Part shown: positions 1-6,079 of the stretch, piece after piece
How positions within the stretch are numbered: the stretch's first letter is position 1
Layout of the letters: each line of letters opens with the position of its first letter
From: Xanthobacteraceae bacterium
GTDB lineage: Bacteria > Pseudomonadota > Alphaproteobacteria > Rhizobiales > Xanthobacteraceae
NCBI GenBank assembly: GCA_030043175.1
Contig: JASHYD010001259.1
Location: forward strand, 1-7,250
Length of the DNA: 7,250 bases
Direction: 5' to 3'
Translations under genes and position numbers: made by a program
The notes under the pieces: model-generated
What the model was told of the DNA's origin: nothing
The model's input: the letters and a program-made list of their open reading frames with translations, nothing else
The model's database searches: none

Positions 1-664
1 ATATCAGCGGCGTAGTCGGACGCGCCCTGAGGCCGAAGCCCATATTCACCGTAACGGGAACGCGCGCCGTGTCGACGAGGCGTGTGATTTGCTCTTCGGT
101 CCGGATCGCGTCAGCGAAGATCATGTCCGCGCCGGCCTCGGCGTAGGCGCGTGCGCGCCGCAGCATTCCATCCAATCCCTCAATCGCGAGCGCGTCGGTT
201 CGCGCAATGATCGCAAAAGCATCGTCGCACCGGGCAAGGCAGGCAGCTTCAATCTTCTTCGCGCCCTCCGCCAAAGGGATCACCTCCTTACCGGGCATGT
301 GGCCGCAGCGCTTGGGGTGCACCTGGTCCTCGATATTGATGCCGGCAAGCCCCGCCTCCTCGAACATCTGCACGGTGTAGTGCACGTTCACGGGATTGCC
401 GTACCCGGTGTTGGCATCAGCGGTGAGTGGAATCGTGAGCGTGCGGGCCAGCATCCGGCAGTGATTGACGTTTTCCGAAAGCCCCATCACGCCGATGTCG
501 TCGATGCCAAGGAGCGAATTGGAAATGCCGGCCCCGGTCGTCGCCGCCATCTCATAGCCTGCCTTCTCGACCAACCGGGCGCTGTAGCCGTCGTAGACGC
601 CAGGGGCGACGATCAGTCGACCTCTTGCCAGAAGGGCACGAAATTTTCTCGGGCCGTCACTCAT
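1..664 (-). CDS. Isocitrate lyase/PEP mutase-family C-C lyase (PrpB-like), 3' end cut by window edge
   Basis: The N-terminal 221 residues are visible; members are usually about 280-300 residues, so roughly 60-80 C-terminal residues lie beyond position 1. This is a TIM-barrel, Mg-dependent superfamily that cleaves or forms C-C or P-C bonds next to a 2-oxo acid (2-methylisocitrate lyase, dimethylmalate lyase, oxaloacetate decarboxylase, PEP mutase). Visible motifs are P-G-V-Y-D-G (21-26), D-A-N-T-G-Y-G-N (83-90), I-E-D-Q (111-114), the signature K-R-C-G-H-M (118-123) with catalytic-type C120, and A-R-T-D-A (154-158). K118-R119-C120-G-H is the lyase-type loop rather than a PEP mutase loop, so a lyase is favoured. 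The second metal-site Asp of PrpB is Asn here (N85), and the usual Glu of the F-x-E-A strand is D185. The start ATG (664-662) has a strong Shine-Dalgarno site. The gene is divergent from the aconitase operon, which suggests shared control. The family is certain; the substrate is not. Prp-type 2-methylisocitrate lyase is only one option. Confidence 0.93.
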   Translation of the reverse strand, partial: MSDGPRKFRALLARGRLIVAPGVYDGYSARLVEKAGYEMAATTGAGISNSLLGIDDIGVMGLSENVNHCRMLARTLTIPLTADANTGYGNPVNVHYTVQMFEEAGLAGINIEDQVHPKRCGHMPGKEVIPLAEGAKKIEAACLARCDDAFAIIARTDALAIEGLDGMLRRARAYAEAGADMIFADAIRTEEQITRLVDTARVPVTVNMGFGLRARPTTPLI

Positions 665-670
665 CTCAAT

Positions 671-676
671 CTCCTT
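671..676 (-). promoter_or_regulatory. Ribosome binding site of the lyase gene
   Basis: Read on the minus strand this is AAGGAG (inside GGAAGGAGA), six bases before the ATG at 664. It is a near-perfect Shine-Dalgarno match with good spacing and fixes the start of the lyase gene. Confidence 0.85.
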
Positions 677-792
677 CCGGCGTGCCGTGCGCAGGCCGCG
701 ACAACCGAACCCAGAATAAGGTACGCTTGCTGCCGCGCACAGCGTGCGACGCAACGAAAGCCTCCGCAGGGCGCACGGGCCGTCGGCAGACG

Positions 793-812
793 CGGCAACA
801 CGGTCGTTGCCG
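793..812. promoter_or_regulatory. Candidate operator or hairpin: 7+7 perfect inverted repeat
   Basis: The arms CGGCAAC (793-799) and GTTGCCG (806-812) are exact reverse complements around a 6-base spacer (ACGGTC), centred about 47 bases before the aconitase start. Size and symmetry fit a site for a dimeric repressor or activator. The right arm also takes part in two competing pairings: GTCGGCA (782-788) with TGCCGAC (808-814), and GGTCG (802-806) with CGACC (811-815). In RNA these would be mutually exclusive hairpins. I do not recognise a known family consensus in it. Confidence 0.35.
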
Positions 813-838
813 ACCTTGCCCTGGCTCCTGAGGCACCA

Positions 839-849
839 CCGACGGTCGG
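839..849. promoter_or_regulatory. 11-base palindrome abutting the aconitase start codon
   Basis: CCGAC-G-GTCGG is a perfect palindrome ending one base before the ATG at 850, where a Shine-Dalgarno site would normally be. It could be an operator half, an initiation-region structure, or chance. If translation begins at 940 instead, it would sit in the 5' leader. No purine-rich ribosome binding site is seen here; GAGG at 830-833 is too far from 850. Confidence 0.3.
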
Positions 850-3567
850 ATGACATTGTCCGCTCCCAGAACCAGAAATCAGGACGTCAAACTGAAATCT
901 AATTGGACCGAACTGCCGCCCCCCGGCTATGCGCGCCTCATGAACGAGACATATTCGCGGTTTTCAGCTGGCGGCGAGACGTACGTCTTCCACGACGTTA
1001 GCGCAGCGCTCGGCGCCGCCTCGCATGCGCGCCTGCCCTATGTGGCTCGGGTGCTTGCAGAAAATCTCCTGCGAAATCTCGGTCGGCCGGGCGTCACCGA
1101 GGGCATTCTGCGCGCTCTCGCCGACCCCAGCGCCGCGCCGGACAGCGTCGCTCTGCCGCTACGCGTGGCACGCGTCGTCCTTCCAGATTCCTCAGGCATT
1201 CCCATGCTGATGGACCTCGCAGCGCTGCGCTCGGCGGTGGCTCGAAGGGGAGGTGATCCAAGGCGGGTCAACGCCACCCTGCCGATGACCCTCGTGGTCG
1301 ACCATTCCCTTCAGGTCGATGTTGCGGCGTCACCCGACGCCGAGGCATTCAATCTCAAACGTGAGTTCGAACGCAACGGTGAGCGCTACCGGTTCCTCAA
1401 ATGGGCCGAACAGGCGTTTGATGGTCTGGTCGTGTATCCGCCCAACGCCGGCATTATCCATCAAATCCATCTCGAGCAAATCGCAGCGGTCACTCTCATT
1501 GATCGATCGGCTACATCGCCCGTCGCATTCCCGGATTTCACCGTCGCCGGGGACTCGCACACCCCAATGGTGAACGCCCTGGGCGTGTTGGGCTGGGGTG
1601 TCGGGGGTATCGAGGTCGAAGCGGTCGTGCTGGGACAGCCATACATTCTCCCGAAACCTGAATTCGTCGGTGTCCGTCTTACGGGAGCGCTTGCGAACGG
1701 CATCACCATGACCGACGTGGTGTTGACGCTCACCGAAGAGCTGCGTGCAGCCGCGGTGGTCGGAGCGTTTGTCGAGTTCTTCGGTCCGGCCGCTCGGACC
1801 CTTCCGGTCCCTGACCGCGCGACGCTTGCGAACATGGCGCCGGAGTATGGGGCAACGACCGCCTTCTGGCCGATCGATGAGCAAACCATCAGCTATCTGC
1901 GAATGACCGGCCGCTCGGCTGAGCAAGTCGCGCTGGTGGAGGCACATGCGCGCGTGGCGGGTTTGTTTCGCACAGCCGATGCGGCAGATCCGGATTACGA
2001 CCGCGAGATCACCTTCGACTTGGGCAAGGTGCGACGAAGCATAGCGGGACCAAGCATGCCGCACGTCCGACACGACACCTCCAGCGTTGCGACGAGCTTC
2101 CACGACCGGGCCAAGCACCATGCTGTCGTGACCCCTCCACGCGACGAACTCCCCGAAGGTGCCATCGGAATTGCGGCGATCACCTCCTGCACGAACACCG
2201 CCAATCCGCACGGGATGATTCGCGCCGGGTTGGTTGCCAAGGCCGCGGTCGAGCGCGGGTTGCAGTCCGCGCGTTGGGTGAAGACATCCTTTGCGCCAGG
2301 CTCGCGCGCCGTCACGACCTATCTCGACCGCGCCGGACTGCTGGCCCCCCTGCAAGCGTTAGGTTTTGCGGTCGTGGGCTATGGATGCACCACGTGTGCG
2401 GGCAAATCGGGGCCGCTTAAGCCCGTCGCCGCTAGCGCGGTCGAGCAGCATAGCCGAACCATCGCGGCGGTGCTGTCGGGCAACCGCAATTTCGATGGAC
2501 GCATCCACCGCCTCGTCGGCGCGAATTATCTGTGCTCACCGGCGCTGGTCGTCGCTTTCGCGCTGGCGGGCCGCATCACGGTTGATATCGACCGCGACCC
2601 CCTCGCCAACGACGTCAACGGCGCCCCGGTGTTCCTCCGCGATCTTTGGCCGGGCGATGCTGAGGTCGATGCCGTTGTCCGATCGGCCGTTACGCCCGAT
2701 GTCTTTGTCAGCGCTGCGCAGCAGAGTCATTTGGTGAAGACGAGCTGGGACGCGCTCGAGGCAGAGCGCAGCGTATTGTTCGACTGGGATGCCGCTTCGA
2801 GCTACATCGTCGAGCCGCCGTTTTTTGCAAGCAACCGTACCGGATTCGCGGCCGCGGAACGCGTCGAAGGCGTGCGCGTGCTCGGCGTCTATGGCGATAA
2901 CCTGAACACGGATCATGTATCGCCGGGCGGCGAAATCCCACCTGACAGTCCGGCCGGACAATATCTACAGTCGGTTCGCGTGGAGCCGGCAGCGTTCAAC
3001 ACCTATGTCGGGCGGCGCGGAAACCACCACGTCATGATGCGTGGCACTTATGGCAACCTGCGTATCCGAAATTGCATGGCCGATGGCCGCGAGGGATGGT
3101 GGACCAAGATTTACCCCGAAGGGGAACTGACCACGATCCCCGATGCCGCGGCGCGCTATCGCGCGCGCAACGTTCCGCTCATCGTTCTTGGTGGATGCAA
3201 TTTCGGTGCCGGAAGCAGCCGCGACTGGGCGGCTAAGGGGCCCGTCTTGCTGGGCGTGCGCGCCGTCATTGCCCGCTCTTTCGAGCGCATTCATCGCTCC
3301 AACCTGATCGGCGTCGGGGTGGTTCCGCTCCTATTTATGGACGGCGAAAGTGTCGATTCGCTCAATCTCGTTGGCAGCGAGGAATTCGCCTTCGAAGCCG
3401 TGGATGAAGGCATCGCCGCGCGGCGGCCAATCGGTGTCATTGCGCGCCGTTCGAACGGCGAAGGGGTCTGCTTCGAAGTCATCGCGGATATCCGCTCTGC
3501 CGCGGAAGTTGAGCTCCTTCACAACGGCGGCATGTTTCAGGCTGCATTGGAGACATCGCTCAGGTGA
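850..3567 (+). CDS. acnA: Aconitate hydratase, AcnA/IRP1-type (operon-borne paralogue)
   Basis: This is a 905-residue [4Fe-4S] hydro-lyase of the AcnA class (usual length about 890-900), interconverting citrate-like and isocitrate-like acids through a cis-aconitate-type intermediate in the cytoplasm. All three cluster cysteines are present: C447 (S-C-T-N-T), C513 and C516 (G-C-T-T-C). Other active-site blocks are D151-H152, D235-S236-H237, N545-R546 and R551, G-D-N-L-N-T-D-H at 682-689, R-R-G-N-H with R-G-T at 722-733, and S789-S790-R791 in G-S-S-R-D-W. The swivel domain occupies roughly 675-860. The motif before D235 is V-A-G-D-S-H where AcnA normally has G-T-D-S-H. The start is uncertain: ATG 850 follows an in-frame stop at 829 and lacks a ribosome site. 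ATG 940 (residue 31) would leave an N-terminus nearer in length to E. coli AcnA but also lacks one. The last codon overlaps the next gene by GTGA. Linkage to PrpB- and PrpD-like genes suggests a dedicated catabolic paralogue, not the housekeeping TCA enzyme. The match is closer to AcnA than to AcnD (R-R-G-N-H, not the AcnD form). Confidence 0.94.
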   Translation: MTLSAPRTRNQDVKLKSNWTELPPPGYARLMNETYSRFSAGGETYVFHDVSAALGAASHARLPYVARVLAENLLRNLGRPGVTEGILRALADPSAAPDSVALPLRVARVVLPDSSGIPMLMDLAALRSAVARRGGDPRRVNATLPMTLVVDHSLQVDVAASPDAEAFNLKREFERNGERYRFLKWAEQAFDGLVVYPPNAGIIHQIHLEQIAAVTLIDRSATSPVAFPDFTVAGDSHTPMVNALGVLGWGVGGIEVEAVVLGQPYILPKPEFVGVRLTGALANGITMTDVVLTLTEELRAAAVVGAFVEFFGPAARTLPVPDRATLANMAPEYGATTAFWPIDEQTISYLRMTGRSAEQVALVEAHARVAGLFRTADAADPDYDREITFDLGKVRRSIAGPSMPHVRHDTSSVATSFHDRAKHHAVVTPPRDELPEGAIGIAAITSCTNTANPHGMIRAGLVAKAAVERGLQSARWVKTSFAPGSRAVTTYLDRAGLLAPLQALGFAVVGYGCTTCAGKSGPLKPVAASAVEQHSRTIAAVLSGNRNFDGRIHRLVGANYLCSPALVVAFALAGRITVDIDRDPLANDVNGAPVFLRDLWPGDAEVDAVVRSAVTPDVFVSAAQQSHLVKTSWDALEAERSVLFDWDAASSYIVEPPFFASNRTGFAAAERVEGVRVLGVYGDNLNTDHVSPGGEIPPDSPAGQYLQSVRVEPAAFNTYVGRRGNHHVMMRGTYGNLRIRNCMADGREGWWTKIYPEGELTTIPDAAARYRARNVPLIVLGGCNFGAGSSRDWAAKGPVLLGVRAVIARSFERIHRSNLIGVGVVPLLFMDGESVDSLNLVGSEEFAFEAVDEGIAARRPIGVIARRSNGEGVCFEVIADIRSAAEVELLHNGGMFQAALETSLR

Positions 3568-4946
3568 CGATCACCCGCAAGCTCTGCGAGAAGATCGTAG
3601 CGACCACCGTGGGCGACGTGGGCGAGTCGGCGATCGCCAAGGCGCGCCAGCTCGTAATTGATGGCATTGCGGTCGCGGTCGCCGGTGCACGAATCGAGCA
3701 AGCGCCGAAAATCCTCGCGAACTATCTGCGCGGACAAGGATCAAGGCCGGAGTGCTCGGCGCTCGGTTTCGGCTTTCGCCTGGCGCCGGCGCCGGCCGCT
3801 TTGCTCAACGCTACATCCATGCATGTGCTTGATTTCGAGCCTATGTGGACGCCGGCAACTCATGCGCTGTCGCCCGCGCTTGCCCCCGCGCTGATACTTG
3901 CCGAGTCGATCGGCGCCAATGGCCGCGAAGTTCTCGCTGCTGTCATCAAGGGTATCGAAATCCAGGGCTGGATCAGGCGCGCGAGCGGGCACGTGGAATC
4001 GCGCGATTTCAAGTTTCATCCGCCCGGTATGGTGGGGCCGGTCGGTGCGGCGGTTGCCGCATCCCATTTGCTGAAATTTGACGCAACGGCACTCGCCAAT
4101 GCCATCGGTATCGCGACCTCGCGCTGTGGCAGCCTTACCAGCAATACCGGTACCATGACGAAGTCGACGCACTGCGGCTATGCGGCCTCGCTTGGTCTCG
4201 AATCGGCGCTGCTGGCTGCGCGCGGCTTTACCGGAGACGATGAGTCTTTTGACAGCGCGAGCGGCTATGCGGCCACATTCTTGCCGCCCCACTTCGACCG
4301 CGAGATGCTCATGTCCTTTGGCCCGCCGTTCCGGCTGGTCGATCCTGGTTTCACGCTCAAGATCTTTCCGTGCAAGTTTAGCACCCACTACGGCATTACC
4401 GCTGCGCTTGCTGTCCGCCCGCACATACTATCGCCCGATGCGATCCGCTCAGTGCGCATGCTCGCTCCGCTCGTTCGCACAGGTGACCGCCCGCATCCCA
4501 GGACCGGGCTCGAAGGCAAATTCAGCGTGCAATATACCCTGGCTGCAGCATTGATTGACGGCGCCGTGACCCTCGCGAGTTTCACCGACCAGCGCCTTCA
4601 TCGGCCTGATATGCAGACGTTGTTGAGCAAGATCGCCATCACGATGACGCCTGACATCACCACGGAATACAATGCCGGACGCTATGTCGATCTGGAAATC
4701 GAGCTTGCCGACGGCAAGATCATCCGTGAGCGGTGCGAGCGGCCGCGCGGGTCCTGGGGTGCCGAGCCGATCTCCGCGGCCCAGCACATCGTGAAGGTGC
4801 GAGATTGCCTTGCCGGATCGCTCACCTCCCCGGCGATCGACGAGTTCATCGAGCTTGGCAGCAGGTTTGATCAGCTGGACGCGAACGGTGTGCGTCGGAT
4901 GCTCGCGCTCGCATGCCAGGAGGGGGCGCACGATGCTGCTGATTGA
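3564..4946 (+). CDS. MmgE/PrpD-family protein (2-methylcitrate dehydratase / cis-aconitate decarboxylase / iminodisuccinate epimerase superfamily)
   Basis: At 460 residues this has the usual family length (about 450-480). Members act on polycarboxylates by proton abstraction next to a carboxylate: PrpD dehydrates 2-methylcitrate, CAD/IRG1 decarboxylates cis-aconitate, and others epimerise iminodisuccinate. Recognisable blocks are the helical start with A-R-Q-L-V-I-D-G (27-34), M-H-V-L-D-F (86-91), H100-A-L-S-P, F-H-P-P-G (151-155), G-T-M-T-K with H203 (196-203), K266-I-F-P-C (266-270) with H275, and G-K-F-S-V-Q-Y (318-324). D90, H100, H152, K200, H275 and Y324 line up with catalytic residues described for the family. 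The usual D-F-D-D-T segment is D-F-E-P-M here, which points to a divergent subgroup. Translation starts at GTG 3564, overlapping the aconitase TGA by four bases, with GGAG at 3549-3552; translational coupling is likely. Next to an aconitase, a dehydratase or epimerase role feeding the aconitase and the divergent lyase is plausible, but the substrate is unknown. Confidence 0.92.
   Translation: MTITRKLCEKIVATTVGDVGESAIAKARQLVIDGIAVAVAGARIEQAPKILANYLRGQGSRPECSALGFGFRLAPAPAALLNATSMHVLDFEPMWTPATHALSPALAPALILAESIGANGREVLAAVIKGIEIQGWIRRASGHVESRDFKFHPPGMVGPVGAAVAASHLLKFDATALANAIGIATSRCGSLTSNTGTMTKSTHCGYAASLGLESALLAARGFTGDDESFDSASGYAATFLPPHFDREMLMSFGPPFRLVDPGFTLKIFPCKFSTHYGITAALAVRPHILSPDAIRSVRMLAPLVRTGDRPHPRTGLEGKFSVQYTLAAALIDGAVTLASFTDQRLHRPDMQTLLSKIAITMTPDITTEYNAGRYVDLEIELADGKIIRERCERPRGSWGAEPISAAQHIVKVRDCLAGSLTSPAIDEFIELGSRFDQLDANGVRRMLALACQEGAHDAAD
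4918..4923 (+). promoter_or_regulatory. Ribosome binding site that decides the OCD-family start
   Basis: AGGAGG lies nine bases before ATG 4933, inside the end of the MmgE/PrpD gene. It supports 4933 over the upstream in-frame ATG at 4810, which would add 41 low-complexity Ser/Arg-rich residues with no family match. Confidence 0.85.
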
Positions 4947-6033
4947 CAACACTGTCGTCAAGCAGGTGCTCACTATGCGCGAATGCATCGAAGTGCAGGA
5001 GCGCGCCTTCGCAGGCACGCTCACGGGCGCGTCGGTCTCGCGCCCCCGGATCGACATGTTCGTCCCATGCAATCGCGAGGACGGCTACTACCGCTGGGGC
5101 TCGGTCGAGGGTGCAAGCGACGGTGTGCTGGCGGTGCGCCTCAAGTCGGACATCCTGGTCTGGCCGGAAGGCCCGGACGGCACGCGTACTGAAAGCAAAT
5201 ACTGCGTGCAGCCGGGCACCTATTGCGGGTTGGTGCTGTTGTTCAGCACGCAGAACGGCGAGCCGTTGGCCATCATCAACGATGGCCACCTCCAGCACAT
5301 GCGCGTCGGTGCATCGGCCGCGCTCGGCGCGCGGCTGCTGGCGCGCGGGAATGCACACGCCGTCGGGATGATCGGCTCGGGCGGCATGGCGCGGAGCGTG
5401 CTCGAAGCCCTCGTCGCCGTACGGGAGATCAAGACCGTAAAGGTCTACAGCCGCATCGCCGCCAACCGCGAAGCGTTCGCGCAGGAGATGGCGAAGCGGC
5501 TGCGAATCGCCGTCGAGCCGGTCGCGAGTGCACGCGAGGCGGTCCACCGTGCCGACGTGTTGGCGACCTGCACAGACAGCATGAATCCCGTGATTGAAGG
5601 CAGCTGGATCGAGGCGGGCATGCACGTCGTCAACATCGGACCGCATGATCTCGGCCCGGACGCTGTCGCACGCATGGATGTGGTCATTCGTCAGGGAATC
5701 GATGCGCTGCCGATTCCGGAAGATGGTGTGTTTCGCAAAGGCGTTGGCCATAGTCATGGCGCGTTTGTCGGCGGCAGCCCGGAAGAGCAGAAGCGCCTGC
5801 CGACTTCCTTGCCCAAGCGCGTCGCGCAAACCTCAGGTCCGCTCTATGCGGACGTTGTTTGCGGCAAGGCTCCAGGCCGCACGAGCGCAAATCAGATCAC
5901 GCAATACCGACCTGTCGGAAATTGGGGTCTGCAATTCTCATCGGTCGGCGCGCTGGTGTATCGTCGCGCCAAGGAGCAGGGTCTCGGTCTTGTGCTGCCG
6001 ACTGAATGGTTCTTGCAGGATATCAAGAACTGA
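4933..6033 (+). CDS. Ornithine cyclodeaminase/mu-crystallin-family NAD(P)-dependent enzyme
   Basis: A 366-residue cytoplasmic protein starting M-L-L-I-D. The family includes ornithine cyclodeaminase, alanine dehydrogenase (archaeal type), ketimine reductase, iminosuccinate reductase (BhcD) and the siderophore enzyme SbnB; all handle an amino/imino acid with NAD(P). Visible blocks are V-R-L-K-S-D-I with K71, H-M-R-V-G-A-S with R124 (carboxylate-binding type), the Rossmann glycine loop G-S-G-G-M-A (148-153), C-T-D-S (213-216), and N-I-G-P-H-D with D239 near the position of the family's catalytic Asp. The C-terminus is L-P-T-E-W-F-L-Q-D-I. The gene overlaps the MmgE/PrpD gene by 14 bases. Classical OCD has G-A-D-x-P-G-K at the Asp segment; here it is G-P-H-D-L-G, so true ornithine cyclodeaminase activity is unlikely. 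Context suggests reduction or oxidation of an imino/amino-polycarboxylate made or used by its neighbours. Family certain; reaction inferred. Confidence 0.92.
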   Translation: MLLIDNTVVKQVLTMRECIEVQERAFAGTLTGASVSRPRIDMFVPCNREDGYYRWGSVEGASDGVLAVRLKSDILVWPEGPDGTRTESKYCVQPGTYCGLVLLFSTQNGEPLAIINDGHLQHMRVGASAALGARLLARGNAHAVGMIGSGGMARSVLEALVAVREIKTVKVYSRIAANREAFAQEMAKRLRIAVEPVASAREAVHRADVLATCTDSMNPVIEGSWIEAGMHVVNIGPHDLGPDAVARMDVVIRQGIDALPIPEDGVFRKGVGHSHGAFVGGSPEEQKRLPTSLPKRVAQTSGPLYADVVCGKAPGRTSANQITQYRPVGNWGLQFSSVGALVYRRAKEQGLGLVLPTEWFLQDIKN

Positions 6034-6068
6034 TCGGCATACCGCGGAGCGACCTTGCGCTTGTCATT

Positions 6069-6072
6069 GGAG
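6069..6072 (+). promoter_or_regulatory. Ribosome binding site of the solute-binding protein gene
   Basis: GGAG with a 7-base spacer to ATG 6080. It fixes the start just before the Tat signal and rules out the long upstream extension of the same frame. Confidence 0.75.
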
Positions 6073-6079
6073 TGGTGCC

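Larger units (their letters stand above)
665..849. promoter_or_regulatory. Divergent intergenic control region
   Basis: These 185 bases separate two genes transcribed away from each other, so promoters for both the lyase and the aconitase operon should lie here. I see no convincing sigma70 -35/-10 pair. The best minus-strand -10 candidate is TATTCT (plus strand 713-718), without a good -35. Short inverted repeats are frequent: CGCAC/GTGCG at 736-740 and 744-748, GTCGGCA/TGCCGAC at 782-788 and 808-814, a 7+7 palindrome at 793-812, and an 11-base palindrome at 839-849. GC-rich DNA produces such repeats by chance, but the cluster at 782-849 is dense enough to suggest an operator. No regulator gene lies in the window. 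The control role is inferred from gene orientation. Confidence 0.6.

Noticed and set aside
89..853. 254-codon plus-strand open frame
   Set aside because: It lies antisense to the lyase gene, whose protein shows clear family motifs; its own product is His/Arg-rich with no motif. It is a high-GC shadow frame.
1330..2355. 341-codon minus-strand open frame
   Set aside because: It is entirely antisense to the aconitase, whose catalytic motifs are intact; its composition is Arg/Gly/His-rich and typical of antisense shadows.
4810..4932. Upstream extension of the OCD-family frame to ATG 4810
   Set aside because: The 41 extra residues are Ser/Arg-rich, lie inside the PrpD-like gene and lack a ribosome site, while ATG 4933 has AGGAGG nine bases upstream and fits the family N-terminus.
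850..4946. Labelling the locus as a standard prp (propionate) operon
   Set aside because: No prpC, prpF or prpR is seen, the aconitase is AcnA-like rather than AcnD-like, and the lyase and PrpD-like proteins deviate at motif positions.
4846..5829. 327-codon minus-strand open frame
   Set aside because: It is antisense to the OCD-family gene and has no recognisable domain.
5594..6079. Upstream extension of the binding-protein frame
   Set aside because: It would overlap most of the OCD-family gene and place 162 residues before a clear Tat signal; ATG 6080 has its own ribosome site.
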